A stretch of 64,000 bases of DNA from Psychroflexus longus (GCF_020164595.1 NZ_JAIQZE010000003.1:124001-188000); one strand, 5' to 3'. Counted from the stretch's first letter, positions 16,554 through 25,476 are shown. Numbers and translations: made by a program. Notes: generated by a model from the sequence alone, not told the origin.

Positions 16554-16776
16554 ACAACAACTCAAAAAGCGCTATTGGATTTTTGGCGGATTAGGAACTG
16601 GTTTGCTGGGTTTCGGACTTTCTGCGTTGGTAGAAAGTGGATTCATGAAGCACAGCGAAGCTCCGGCCTGGCAGTGGATATTGGCCGGGACTTTATCTTT
16701 AATATTGATCATGACAGGCATCAACTTTTTGTTTGAGAGTTTTAGAAGTAAACAAGAATTGAACAAGAATAATTAA
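16546..16776 (+). CDS. Small two-helix membrane protein within the PKS/FAS locus
   Basis: A 76-residue protein with two hydrophobic helices (about 11-29, IFGGLGTGLLGFGLSALV, and 44-64, WILAGTLSLILIMTGINFLF) and a charged tail (RSKQELNKNN). I do not recognise a family. Its start lies inside the KS gene (8-base overlap), and it sits between KS and ACP, so it may anchor the enzymes or handle a lipid product at the membrane. That role is inference from position only. Confidence 0.75.
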   Translation: MNKQQLKKRYWIFGGLGTGLLGFGLSALVESGFMKHSEAPAWQWILAGTLSLILIMTGINFLFESFRSKQELNKNN

Positions 16777-16873
16777 GATTTTTGCTTTTCTCTATTCTGA
16801 ATTTGATAGCGGAAAGCTTGATGTTTTGAGACTTGATTATAAAAACTAATTAGTAAATTGCTTTCAAAAATAT

Positions 16874-17128
16874 ATGACTTCTGAAGCTATTCAAGAACGA
16901 CTAAAAACTATAGTTAAGCCCTATATCAACAATCAAGAGAATTTCGAAAAATTATCAAAAGAGTCAGATTTCATCAACGACCTTGAAATCAATTCGGCCA
17001 ATTTGGTAGATATTGTCCTAGATGTGGAGGATGAATTTGATATCCGAATTGAAAATGACGATATGGAAAAAATGACTAAAGTAGAAGCAACAGTTGAGGT
17101 GATTCAGAAGAAACTTTCTCAAAAATGA
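16874..17128 (+). CDS. Acyl carrier protein of the locus
   Basis: An 84-residue acyl carrier protein. Helix II carries the modification site with Ser41 in EINSANLVDIVLDVEDEF; the usual DSL is NSA here, but the Ser and the following acidic helix are kept. The FDI turn and the acidic run fit the fold. It overlaps the phosphopantetheinyl transferase gene by ATGA, so the carrier and its likely activating enzyme are made together. A 97-base gap separates it from the small membrane gene and could hold its own promoter; no exact TAnnTTTG box is seen there. Confidence 0.9.
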   Translation: MTSEAIQERLKTIVKPYINNQENFEKLSKESDFINDLEINSANLVDIVLDVEDEFDIRIENDDMEKMTKVEATVEVIQKKLSQK

Positions 17129-17646
17129 TCGGAAACGACATTGTTGATTTAAACAAAGCAAATCAGGATTCTAATATTTTCCGACCGCGATATCTTGAAA
17201 AAGTTTGTTCACCTGAAGAAATTGAACTTGTATTTTCGAGCTCAAATGCAATCACAACCTTTTGGAGAATCTGGACGATGAAGGAAAGCGTCTATAAAGC
17301 CTTTCAAAGAAAATTTCAATTTAAAACTGTTTTTAATCCATTTGCTTTTGTTTGTCAGTTTGAGGATTCAGACTCTGGTAAAGTTAGTTTCAAAGCCCAT
17401 CAACTTTTCACGAAAACAATTCAAACTGAAGAATTTATCTATTCTGAAGTGATTAATTCCCGAGCAAAGCAAAGATTTTTTGGCTCTGCATCTGATTTTT
17501 TGCAAAAACTAAAACCAGAATTGAATCTACAATCGCATCCAGAACTCACCAAAACAAGAGAAGGTCTTCCAGTTTTGAATTTACCAAATAAGACATTAGC
17601 TATTTCTAAAACTCATCATGGAAACTTCCAAGCCTTTCAGTATTAA
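17125..17646 (+). CDS. 4'-phosphopantetheinyl transferase
   Basis: A 173-residue enzyme that attaches the phosphopantetheine arm to ACPs. The AcpS/Sfp superfamily motifs are present: the N-terminal IGNDIVDL (Asp5, Asp8) and the WTMKESVYKAF motif at 50-60 with its catalytic Glu and Lys. Length and the opening motif are nearer AcpS-like than Sfp-like members. Starting inside the ACP gene marks it as the dedicated transferase of the cluster. It ends 62 bases before the next gene, which has its own promoter box. Confidence 0.9.
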   Translation: MIGNDIVDLNKANQDSNIFRPRYLEKVCSPEEIELVFSSSNAITTFWRIWTMKESVYKAFQRKFQFKTVFNPFAFVCQFEDSDSGKVSFKAHQLFTKTIQTEEFIYSEVINSRAKQRFFGSASDFLQKLKPELNLQSHPELTKTREGLPVLNLPNKTLAISKTHHGNFQAFQY

Positions 17647-17695
17647 TTATTTAATAAAGATTTGGTGTGTGGTACAATTCATGCTTATTGTTTAT

Positions 17696-17703
17696 TATAT
17701 TTG
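17696..17703 (+). promoter_or_regulatory. -7 box, leaderless spacing, for the secreted protein at 17709
   Basis: TATATTTG, an exact match 5 bases before ATG 17709. The closeness places the expected start of transcription at or next to the ATG and argues against the longer TTG-type start at 17667. Confidence 0.55.
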
Positions 17704-17708
17704 TTAAC

Positions 17709-18353
17709 ATGAGTTATTTTAAATATATTTTTTCACTGTTTTTATTGAGTTCGATAGTGCTTAATGCTCAAAATCGGGATTTTCCAACCCGAGGGTCAGA
17801 AGTGATCAATAATCCAAAATTCAAATCTTCGAATTCTAGCTCAGGTTTCGGTCGACTTGGCGTTCCTAATCGAAGCAAAGTCAAAGATGTTTTTGCTAAA
17901 AATGAAGAAGGTGTAGATTTCAAACCCAAAACTCAGTATACAAATCCAAGTGAAATTTGGACAGATAAGCTTAACAAGAAGCCTGAAGATGAAAACAAAG
18001 GCATGAAAGAGGAGTGGGCTGAGGATATGAATCTTGGTGACTTTGTAACCTCATCAGATAAAATGACATTCATTTGTCGTGATCATATGATGTTTGATGG
18101 TGATAGAGTACAGATCAAGGTAAATGGCCAAGTCATTGTTCAAAACTTACTTTTGGAAAATGCTTACAAAGAGATTACTATACCACTTGAAATAGGTTTT
18201 AATAAAATTGAATTTATAGCTCTCAATCAAGGAGATGCTGGTCCAAATACAGCGGAATTAAAAATCATTGATGGTTCCAAGTTATTATCTAGAAATGTGT
18301 GGAATTTGTTGACTGGCGTAAAAGCGAGTACAGTCATTGTTAAAAACGAATAA
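17709..18353 (+). CDS. Secreted protein of unknown function
   Basis: A 214-residue protein starting MSYFKYIFSLFLL, with a signal peptide likely cut after LNAQ. The mature part is polar (FPTRGSEVINNPKFK, then a Lys/Glu-rich section) and ends in a beta-rich domain (about residues 110-205) with HMMFDGDRVQIKVNGQVIV and IPLEIGFNKIEFIALNQGDAG, a small carbohydrate- or ligand-binding-like fold. I do not know the family. The upstream in-frame start at 17667 would add 14 residues and destroy the signal-peptide pattern. It abuts recQ head-on with no base between the stop codons. Confidence 0.8.
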   Translation: MSYFKYIFSLFLLSSIVLNAQNRDFPTRGSEVINNPKFKSSNSSSGFGRLGVPNRSKVKDVFAKNEEGVDFKPKTQYTNPSEIWTDKLNKKPEDENKGMKEEWAEDMNLGDFVTSSDKMTFICRDHMMFDGDRVQIKVNGQVIVQNLLLENAYKEITIPLEIGFNKIEFIALNQGDAGPNTAELKIIDGSKLLSRNVWNLLTGVKASTVIVKNE

Positions 18354-20441
18354 TTACTTTTCCAAAACGGCTAGTGCCAATCTTATTTTCTCATAGCTCA
18401 ATTTTTCATCTAAAGCTTCATAAATAGGTTTTAAAGCTCCTTCATGAGTAATGCTTTTAAGACAATTTTCTACCATTTTCAATTCAGGATTTGATACGAG
18501 CTCACTTAAATCTAAGGGTTTGCCTTTGGCTACTAAGGTGCATAAATGTGAAACTATAGTCGTAGATTTTAGATTTCGTTCTTTAGCTATTTCATCAATG
18601 CTTTTTCCTCCTTTATAAAGTTCGTAAGTTTCATCATAGGTAGATACTTTTTTCTTTCTCTTTTTCTTGTTGAATAACTTAATTACGTAAATAAACTCAT
18701 CTGCATATTTTTCAGCTTTCAAACTGTTCACACCGCTTATAGATTTGAATTCTTGTTCGCTTTGAGGCCTTTCTCTTTCTATTTCCTTGAGTGTTGCATC
18801 ATTGAAAACAAGATAAGGAGGAATATTTTCTTCTACAGAAATTTCCATCCTCAATTGCTTTAACTGATTGAATAAATTGGAAGTTTTTGTAGTCTTTCTA
18901 CTTTCTATAAATCCAGGCTGATCGGCCTTAGGTTTAGTAAGCCAAACTTGTTCGTTTTCAAAAAGTACTTTTTTCGCTAAAGGCGTAAACTCCAAGGCAT
19001 TTTTTCTGTGGAATGCAATTTCGATGTAGCCTAAATTGATAAGCTGTAATATATAATGTTGCCAGTCCTTCCAGCTGATGTTAGTTCCGATTCCGAAAGT
19101 TTTGAGTTCTTGATAACCTTTATCGTAAATGCCAGCATTTTTGGCTCCTCTCAAAATATCTATAATGACACTAATGGGTTCCTTTTGCTTTACCCTTGCG
19201 ACAGCAGAAAGCGCTTTTTGTGCTATTACTTTAGCATCTATAAATCGTGGTGGATTTTTACATACATCACAAAACCCGCAATTTTCAGTGAGATGTTCTC
19301 CAAAATAACCTAGTAAAATTCTTCTTCTGCAGGAAGTAGCTTCAGCAAATTGCTTCATTCGCTCCAGCTTAGCTTCCTGAACTTCTTTATTTTTTCCATC
19401 TTCGATAAAACGTTTGTACTGAATAACGTCGGCATACGAATGAAACATTAGAGCATTGGCGGTAAGGCCATCCCTTCCAGAACGGCCGATTTCCTGGTAA
19501 TAGCTTTCTATGTTTTTGGGCATATTATAATGAATTACCCAGCGCACATTTGATTTATCAATTCCCATCCCAAAAGCAACCGTAGCACAGATGATTTGGG
19601 TTTTGTCGTAAACAAATTCTTCCTGAATTTTAGATCTTGTTTCAGAATCTAGGCCGGCGTGATAGGCTTTGGCTTTAAAGCCTTTTTGAGTCAAGTCTTT
19701 TGCCAGTTTTTCAGTGGATTTCCGACTTAAGCTGTAGACAATTCCTGCTTCATCTTTTCTTTTGAGCAAGAAATTTTCAATTTGTTTCATGCGCTCGCTT
19801 GCAGATCTGACTTCCAAAAAAATATTTTCTCTGTCGAATGAAGAAAGAAACACTTTTGCTTTCGGAATGCTGAGTTGCTTTAAAATATCTTTTCTTGTGG
19901 TTTTATCTGCTGTTGCCGTCAAAGCTAAAACCGGTGTGTTGGGTAAAGATCTTTTTAAAAAACCTAACTGCTGATACGAAGGTCTGAAGTCGTGACCCCA
20001 TGACGATATACAATGTGCTTCATCCACAGCAACACAACTAATATAGTTTTCATTTAATATTTCCTGAAGTCCGGATAGGCTTTCCGGAGCAGTATACAGG
20101 AGTTTAAGTTCTTTATTGGCGACTTTAGATTTGATGATTTGTTGAGTCTCTGGAGTCTGTGTAGAATTAAAAAAATCTGCTTCAATTCCATTGCTTTTAA
20201 GGCCATCTACCTGATCTTTCATCAGAGCGATAAGCGGTGAAATGACAAGAGTAGTTCCCTTAAATTCTAAAGCTGGTAACTGAAAACACATCGATTTTCC
20301 ACCACCTGTGGGCATAACGACAAGTGCATCGTTTTTATTAAGAACATGTTCAATAATTTCAGACTGATTCTTTCTGAAACTATCATAACCAAAATAAGTT
20401 TTTAGGTGTGAAAGGCTGTTCTGAATCAGTTCTAAGGACAT
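18354..20441 (-). CDS. recQ: RecQ ATP-dependent DNA helicase
   Basis: A 695-residue superfamily-2 helicase that unwinds DNA in recombinational repair. Walker [19 protein letters not shown] and the DEAH box [18 protein letters not shown] are followed by motif [12 protein letters not shown]. The RQC zinc site appears as [12 protein letters not shown] with CGFCDVC. After an HRDC-like region ([16 protein letters not shown]) there is a C-terminal helix-turn-helix tail (about 600-695) with [20 protein letters not shown], typical of longer Bacteroidota RecQ proteins. No -7 box of the exact form was found just upstream. Confidence 0.96.
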   Translation of the reverse strand: MSLELIQNSLSHLKTYFGYDSFRKNQSEIIEHVLNKNDALVVMPTGGGKSMCFQLPALEFKGTTLVISPLIALMKDQVDGLKSNGIEADFFNSTQTPETQQIIKSKVANKELKLLYTAPESLSGLQEILNENYISCVAVDEAHCISSWGHDFRPSYQQLGFLKRSLPNTPVLALTATADKTTRKDILKQLSIPKAKVFLSSFDRENIFLEVRSASERMKQIENFLLKRKDEAGIVYSLSRKSTEKLAKDLTQKGFKAKAYHAGLDSETRSKIQEEFVYDKTQIICATVAFGMGIDKSNVRWVIHYNMPKNIESYYQEIGRSGRDGLTANALMFHSYADVIQYKRFIEDGKNKEVQEAKLERMKQFAEATSCRRRILLGYFGEHLTENCGFCDVCKNPPRFIDAKVIAQKALSAVARVKQKEPISVIIDILRGAKNAGIYDKGYQELKTFGIGTNISWKDWQHYILQLINLGYIEIAFHRKNALEFTPLAKKVLFENEQVWLTKPKADQPGFIESRKTTKTSNLFNQLKQLRMEISVEENIPPYLVFNDATLKEIERERPQSEQEFKSISGVNSLKAEKYADEFIYVIKLFNKKKRKKKVSTYDETYELYKGGKSIDEIAKERNLKSTTIVSHLCTLVAKGKPLDLSELVSNPELKMVENCLKSITHEGALKPIYEALDEKLSYEKIRLALAVLEK

Positions 20442-20509
20442 GTTTGTTATTGTGGAATTGAAGATGCAAATTACAATTTCAATTTCAGTTTTTTAAAGTT
20501 GAATAATGA

Positions 20510-20517
20510 TATATTTG
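20510..20517 (+). promoter_or_regulatory. -7 box, leaderless spacing, for the Rrf2 gene
   Basis: TATATTTG, an exact match 5 bases before ATG 20523. It overlaps an upstream TTG-start version of the gene, so it helps choose the ATG as the true start. Confidence 0.55.
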
Positions 20518-20522
20518 TTGAA

Positions 20523-20960
20523 ATGATATCCAAAAAGACAAAATACGCTATCAATGCCTTAGTTTTTTTAGCTAAAAGAACTGGGGAAGGACCAATAGTC
20601 ATAAGTGAGATCGCTGAAAAAGAACGTATTCCAAGAAAATTCTTAGAATCTATATTGCTTAGTCTAAAAAAAGCAGGGCTTCTCGCGAGCAAAAAGGGTA
20701 AAGGTGGTGGTTATTTTCTTCTTCAAGATCCAGAAGAAATCAACTTAGCTGATGTGATGCGTCTCTTTGATGGGCCCATTGCTTTTTTACCTTGTGTGAC
20801 TTACAAATATTACGAACGTTGCGAAGAATGCAAGGATGAAGAGACTTGCGGAATTCGTGATGTGTTTTTTGAGGTCAAACAGAAGACTGTGGAACTTCTT
20901 AAACAGGCAAGTCTGAGTGAAATTATTAAACGAGAAAGTAATTTAATCTCTCATTTATAA
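20523..20960 (+). CDS. Rrf2 family transcriptional regulator with Fe-S-type cysteines
   Basis: A 145-residue winged-helix regulator starting MISKKTKYAINALVFLAK. The recognition region EIAEKERIPRKFLESILLSL is standard for Rrf2 proteins, and GGGYFLLQDPEEINLADV follows. Cysteines at the sensor region (FLPCVTYKYYERCEECKDEE, then TCGIRD) resemble the cluster-binding cysteines of IscR/RsrR-like members, so it may sense iron-sulfur or redox state. I start it at ATG 20523, not at TTG 20499, which would overlap the promoter box. The next gene is an SLC13 permease 244 bases away. Confidence 0.88.
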   Translation: MISKKTKYAINALVFLAKRTGEGPIVISEIAEKERIPRKFLESILLSLKKAGLLASKKGKGGGYFLLQDPEEINLADVMRLFDGPIAFLPCVTYKYYERCEECKDEETCGIRDVFFEVKQKTVELLKQASLSEIIKRESNLISHL

Positions 20961-21025
20961 ATAATCCTATCCTATTTAAAATCATGATTCTGGTACAAGA
21001 TTGAAGCATACTTTTTTAAGTGTGT

Positions 21026-21059
21026 AGACCTCATAGTTTTTTAAAATCTGTGAGGCCTT
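21026..21059. repeat. Imperfect palindrome (AGACCTCA...TGTGAGGCCT)
   Basis: Arms AGACCTCATAG and CTGTGAGGCCT pair at ten of eleven positions (one A-C mismatch, one T-G wobble), with T/A-rich bases between. It resembles the AGACCTCACAGG/CCTGTGAGGTCT palindromes I have seen scattered in flavobacterial genomes (recollection, not checked). There is no T run after it, so it is not a standard terminator for the Rrf2 gene. Confidence 0.45.
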
Positions 21060-21181
21060 GAAAATCCAATTTTCACTATTGCAGTTTTCTTATATACCCT
21101 ATTAAAGATAATATTGAATTAACCTCAGATTATTCGGTAAAAATTTATTTATATAAAGTCTATAGATTTGGTAGACTATTA

Positions 21182-21189
21182 TATATTTG
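21182..21189 (+). promoter_or_regulatory. -7 box for the SLC13 permease
   Basis: TATATTTG, an exact match 15 bases before ATG 21205. A second match, TAGATTTG, lies at 21163-21170. The nearer box overlaps a TTG start at 21187, supporting the ATG. Confidence 0.45.
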
Positions 21190-21204
21190 GCAAAAATATG
21201 TTCA

Positions 21205-23001
21205 ATGACCACTGCCGCTATAATTACTATTTGTGTCATTATTCTCGCTATCATTCTATTTGCTACTGAAGCTTTACCTATCGATCTTGTCGCTATCTCG
21301 ATAATGATTATTTTAGTATTAACAGGAGTGATTACGCCACAAGAAGGTGTAGAAGGTTTTAGTAATAAAGCTACCGTCACGGTTGCTTTTATGTTCGTTT
21401 TGAGCGCTGCCTTACTCAAGACAGGAGCTCTTCAAGTCTTAGCTCATCGCTTGTCTAATATATTCAGATACAATTTCAACAGTGGAATTTTAATGATGAT
21501 GTTTATGATTGCGATTATTTCTGCATTCGTTAATAATACACCTGTAGTTGCTGTTTTTATACCAGTAGTTATTCAGATCGCTCATACTTCAGGGCAAAGT
21601 CCCTCGAAGATGTTAATACCACTTTCTTTTGCTTCTATTTTTGGAGGAATGTGCACGCTCATTGGTACGTCAACAAATATTTTGGTAAGTGGTATTGCTG
21701 AAAAGGAAGGAGAAAAAGCTGTAGAAATGTTTCAAATGACTCCTGTAGCTGGAATCCTTTTAGTAGTAGGAGTGATTTATATGTCAATTCTGGGCATTAA
21801 GCTTCTTCCAAAAACCAGACGCACCAAAGACCTGAAAGATAAGTTCGAAGTGAATAATTACATCACTTTAGTAGAGTTGTTATCAAATTCAACTTCTATT
21901 GGAAAAAAAATTATGGACTCTGAATTAGTCATTGAATTTCAGATGGATATCATTGAAGTGCGACGTAATGGTAGCCAATTCACACTTCCTCCAGGAGATT
22001 TTGAACTCAATGAAGGTGATATTCTAAAGGTAAGATGTGATGTGGAAAAGTTGAAATCCCTGAAAGGAAAAACTAAGACACTGACGGTTTCCCCTTTGAA
22101 AATTGGTGATAATGATTTGTCAGGTAAAAATTCTGCTTTGGTAGAAATGGTGATCACATCGTCTTCAGAAATTCATGGAAAAACGTTGAGAGAACTGGAT
22201 TTCAGAAGGCGATTTAGAGCAATACCACTAGCCATAAAGCACAGAGAAGACATACAACATAACGATTTATACGACGTCAAACTTAGCGCTGGTGATGTTA
22301 TCCTAGCCGAAGTAAAATCGCATTATGTAAAAGAATTAAACAAGCTGGAAGCTGGCCAAAATACCCCGTTTGTATTATTATCTGAAAATCATCTCACAGA
22401 ATTTGATAAAAAGAAATTTACAATCGTGATCTCTCTCATTGCGATTATGGTTGTTCTGGCTAGTCTTGGAATTCTGGATATAATGGTAGGCTCTATTTGT
22501 GCTGTGATCATTTTAGTTTTAGCCAAAATCCTTAGTATGAAAGAAATCTATAAAGCCATCAACTGGAAGATTATTTTTTTGCTAGTCGGTGCTTTGAGCT
22601 TGGGTCTGGCTATCGCGAAAACAGGACTGGATATTTTAATTGCCGAGGCTTTATTGAATAAACTGCAGCCTCATGGAATCATAGCCGTGATTTCTGGATT
22701 GTATTTGGTAACGTCCCTGCTCACCGAAGTTATGTCTAACAATGCTTCTGCAGCACTCATGACCCCCATCGCTATTGCCGTTGCTCACACTTCTGGAGTT
22801 GAAGTCCTTCCTTTTTTAGTCACCGTGATGATAGCAGCTTCAGCTACTTTCATGACCCCAATTGGTTATCAAACCAATACTATGGTCTATAGTGCAGGAA
22901 ATTATAAATTCAGAGATTTTTTTAAGGTAGGTTTACTTTTGAATTTGATATTTTGGATCATTTCCAGCTTTACGATTCCATGGTACTTCGAACTCATCTA
23001 A
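21205..23001 (+). CDS. SLC13-family permease with two TrkA-C (RCK_C) domains
   Basis: A 598-residue membrane transporter of the divalent anion/sodium symporter type. The first half has several helices ending about residue 205 and contains the family's NNTPVVAVFIPV. A central soluble part (about 215-400) carries two TrkA-C domains (for example SELVIEFQMDIIEVRRNG and SSSEIHGKTLRELDFRRRF), and the second helix set includes TEVMSNNASAALMTPIAIAVAH. This arrangement occurs in SAC1-like sulfate transporters, so sulfate is a reasonable guess, as is another dianion. The ATG at 21205 is preferred to the TTG at 21187. Its stop overlaps that of the DoxX gene on the other strand. Confidence 0.88.
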   Translation: MTTAAIITICVIILAIILFATEALPIDLVAISIMIILVLTGVITPQEGVEGFSNKATVTVAFMFVLSAALLKTGALQVLAHRLSNIFRYNFNSGILMMMFMIAIISAFVNNTPVVAVFIPVVIQIAHTSGQSPSKMLIPLSFASIFGGMCTLIGTSTNILVSGIAEKEGEKAVEMFQMTPVAGILLVVGVIYMSILGIKLLPKTRRTKDLKDKFEVNNYITLVELLSNSTSIGKKIMDSELVIEFQMDIIEVRRNGSQFTLPPGDFELNEGDILKVRCDVEKLKSLKGKTKTLTVSPLKIGDNDLSGKNSALVEMVITSSSEIHGKTLRELDFRRRFRAIPLAIKHREDIQHNDLYDVKLSAGDVILAEVKSHYVKELNKLEAGQNTPFVLLSENHLTEFDKKKFTIVISLIAIMVVLASLGILDIMVGSICAVIILVLAKILSMKEIYKAINWKIIFLLVGALSLGLAIAKTGLDILIAEALLNKLQPHGIIAVISGLYLVTSLLTEVMSNNASAALMTPIAIAVAHTSGVEVLPFLVTVMIAASATFMTPIGYQTNTMVYSAGNYKFRDFFKVGLLLNLIFWIISSFTIPWYFELI

Positions 23002-23357
23002 AACAGTTCGAATAAACTATAAAACCTGAAGGCTACAAATAGATTTAAGAGGGCAAAAAACAGGGAGGGGAAGGATAGAATAAAATTGTCTTTAATTTTT
23101 ATTCTCACTCCAAATCCCAAACTCATCAAAACCGAAAGTCCAGTGGCAGCAACAAAACCTAAAATTGGTTCGAAATAGAATCCAGCTGCTAGTCCAACTG
23201 CTCCGAGTACTTGGAAGAAACCTGTAAGTTTCCTTTGAGCTGGAGTTAATCCAAACCTTTTGAATTCTTCAAACATTTTAGGACTATAAAAACACCCTAA
23301 CCCATAAAAAAAGAATGAAATACTTATAAATAAGACTAGGATTTGTAAGATGATCAT
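22998..23357 (-). CDS. DoxX-like membrane protein
   Basis: A 119-residue four-helix membrane protein of the DoxX/DoxD group. It shows the family pattern FYGLGCFYSPKMFEEFKRFG, then LTGFFQVLGAVGLAAGF and a closing pair of helices. The function is unknown in this group. It is last in a three-gene unit (CD225, DUF2752, DoxX) and starts 6 bases after the DUF2752 stop. Its stop overlaps the SLC13 stop on the opposite strand in the sequence CTAA. Confidence 0.83.
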   Translation of the reverse strand: MIILQILVLFISISFFFYGLGCFYSPKMFEEFKRFGLTPAQRKLTGFFQVLGAVGLAAGFYFEPILGFVAATGLSVLMSLGFGVRIKIKDNFILSFPSLFFALLNLFVAFRFYSLFELF

Positions 23358-23363
23358 ATTGCG

Positions 23364-23771
23364 TTATGGCGCTAAAATTTGAAACGGTTCCAAAGGTATG
23401 TTTCTTAAGATCCAAAACCCTAAGACTAAAGCTAAAATTAACCAAGGTGCAACTTTATTTTGTAAAAGATTTTCAGTTTTCTTTTCTGAAGATTCATTTA
23501 TAAAAGAGGTGTAAGCTTTATAAGAAGCAATAATAATTAAAAACAAGATTAAAAAGTTGTGTTGTAAACCGATCCAGATATTGCCGTGTAAAATTTCATG
23601 AATAGCGCGTTGGGAGCCACAACCAGGACAGTGAAAGCCAGTTAAAAGATGAAAAGGACACTTTGGAGTGTATACAGATGTACTTGGATTAATAGCATAA
23701 TAAAATATACCCGCAGCAAGAATGACCACGGGTATGCTTATTTTCAAAAATAAATGATTTTTACTCAGCAT
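23364..23771 (-). CDS. DUF2752 membrane protein
   Basis: A 135-residue membrane protein with three helices. The defining DUF2752 motif is KCPFHLLTGFHCPGCGSQRA (about 38-57), with CP-x-H and CPGCG cysteines that could hold a metal or a disulfide. It begins immediately after the CD225-like gene's stop (zero gap), a neighbour pair often seen in Bacteroidota. No function is known. Confidence 0.88.
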   Translation of the reverse strand: MLSKNHLFLKISIPVVILAAGIFYYAINPSTSVYTPKCPFHLLTGFHCPGCGSQRAIHEILHGNIWIGLQHNFLILFLIIIASYKAYTSFINESSEKKTENLLQNKVAPWLILALVLGFWILRNIPLEPFQILAP

Positions 23772-24116
23772 TTATCTATTAGCCTTTTCCAATTCTTTTT
23801 GATATTCTTCCATAAATTTATCCATAAATTCTTCTCCAAATGCAGAAGTGAATAGGATTATGCCTATAATAAAAAGGACCACGACTGATACAATAGTTAC
23901 TATCCACCAGGTTTTTGCATTTTTTGAAGCTCTTGCAGCACCTTCATAATCCTGCATATTGTATTTTGAATTTACCTTAGAAGCATAAACAATACTTATG
24001 ATGCCAAAGATTGTAGAAGGAATAATACTACATGCAATCACTGAAATTACAGTTGAAATAATAGCCATCGGCATATGGCTGTTCGGTTTGGGCGGTTGAG
24101 TTTGATAAGTTTCCAT
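23772..24116 (-). CDS. CD225/dispanin-like membrane protein
   Basis: A 114-residue two-helix protein that starts METYQTQPPKPNSHMPMAII. The pattern YASKVNSKY, GAARASKNAKTWW and a second helix matches the CD225/dispanin domain known from interferon-induced transmembrane proteins and many bacteria. I place the start at the internal ATG (24116) because the longer frame adds 21 residues unlike the family. It opens the three-gene membrane unit. The role in bacteria is unknown. Confidence 0.8.
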   Translation of the reverse strand: METYQTQPPKPNSHMPMAIISTVISVIACSIIPSTIFGIISIVYASKVNSKYNMQDYEGAARASKNAKTWWIVTIVSVVVLFIIGIILFTSAFGEEFMDKFMEEYQKELEKANR

Positions 24117-24182
24117 GAAATAATTTTTTAGTTTAGATAAAATTAACTTTTCCAACCAAACTCCTAAAATTTTGATCAAAAA

Positions 24183-25472
24183 TTATTTCAATTCGTGAAC
24201 AAATTCAGAAAGAGCTTTCACCGTGTGATCAATGTCTTCATAAGACAATGCATCGTTCAAGAAATAGCTTTCAAAAGCACTTGGTGGCATATATACTCCA
24301 CGATCCAACATACCATGAAAATAAGTTTTGAATTTATTATTATTCCCATGTGCAGCCGACTTGAAGTCAGTTACTGGGTTTTCACAAAAATGAATTGAAA
24401 TCATAGAGCCAATTCTATTGATTTGATGAACAATCCCTGCGTCATCGAGGACTTTTTTCATGCCTTCATGGAGATACTCAGTCTTTTTTCTTAAGCTTTC
24501 AAAAATCTCTTTGTTTGAATTCAATTCAGTCAGCATAGCATAACCCGCAGCCATTGCCAAAGGATTACCACTTAAGGTTCCAGCTTGATACACAGGTCCA
24601 TCTGGTGCGAGGTGATCCATGACTTCTGCCTTTCCAGCAAAAGCACCCACAGGTAGTCCTCCACCTACAACTTTTCCAAAAGTAACTATATCAGCTTTTA
24701 CTCTCAAAAGCTCTTGTACTCCACCTGGAGCCAATCTAAAGCCAGTCATCACTTCATCGAAAACCAGGAGAATATTATTTTCATCGCAAAGTTGTCTCAA
24801 ACCCTCCAGGAAGCCTTCTTCAGGAATAATGCATCCCATATTGCCAGCTACAGGCTCTATAATGATACATGCAATATCACCTTCGTTTTCTTTGATAAGT
24901 GTTTTCACACTTTCAAGGTCATTGTAGTTTGCTAAAAGTGTGTCTTTAGCTGTTCCTTTGGTGACTCCTGGTGAATTCGGTTCTCCGAAAGTTACTGCTC
25001 CGCTTCCAGCTTGTATCAGAAATGAATCACTATGACCATGATAACAGCCTGCAAATTTTATAATCTTATCTTTTCTGGTGTAGCCTCTTGCCAATCTTAC
25101 TGCGCTCATGCAGGCTTCTGTACCACTATTGACAAATCGAATTTTATCAATGTTGGGTACCATTTCTACAGCAAGTTTGGCAATTTTAGTCTCTAATGCT
25201 GTGGGAATTCCAAACGAAGTTCCTTGTTTAGTTTTTTCTACTACAGCCTCCACTACAGATGGAAAAGCATGTCCTAAAATCATTGGACCCCAAGACGAGA
25301 TATAGTCTATTAATTTATTACCATCTTCATCATGAAGGTAGGCACCTTTTGCTTCTTTAACGAAAATTGGATCTCCTCCAACAGCATTGAAAGCCCTTAC
25401 CGGAGAATTGACACCTCCAGGAATGTATTTTTTGGCTTCATCAAATAATGCACTACTTCGTTTATATATCAT
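24183..25472 (-). CDS. hemL: Glutamate-1-semialdehyde 2,1-aminomutase
   Basis: PLP enzyme making 5-aminolevulinate from glutamate-1-semialdehyde, the C5 route to haem. At 429 residues it has the normal length. The N-terminal [20 protein letters not shown], the PLP-phosphate site [17 protein letters not shown], and the Schiff-base Lys267 in [17 protein letters not shown] are all visible. It is last in a minus-strand unit after the glucosaminidase (4-base gap). Other haem genes are not in the window. Confidence 0.97.
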   Translation of the reverse strand: MIYKRSSALFDEAKKYIPGGVNSPVRAFNAVGGDPIFVKEAKGAYLHDEDGNKLIDYISSWGPMILGHAFPSVVEAVVEKTKQGTSFGIPTALETKIAKLAVEMVPNIDKIRFVNSGTEACMSAVRLARGYTRKDKIIKFAGCYHGHSDSFLIQAGSGAVTFGEPNSPGVTKGTAKDTLLANYNDLESVKTLIKENEGDIACIIIEPVAGNMGCIIPEEGFLEGLRQLCDENNILLVFDEVMTGFRLAPGGVQELLRVKADIVTFGKVVGGGLPVGAFAGKAEVMDHLAPDGPVYQAGTLSGNPLAMAAGYAMLTELNSNKEIFESLRKKTEYLHEGMKKVLDDAGIVHQINRIGSMISIHFCENPVTDFKSAAHGNNNKFKTYFHGMLDRGVYMPPSAFESYFLNDALSYEDIDHTVKALSEFVHELK

Positions 25473-25476
25473 AATA

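Noticed and set aside
17667-17708. Upstream start of the secreted protein
   Set aside because: It precedes the -7 box and would place a non-signal-like stretch before the signal peptide.
24117-24179. Longer start of the CD225-like protein
   Set aside because: The extra 21 residues do not fit the family and lengthen the N terminus with an unrelated helix.
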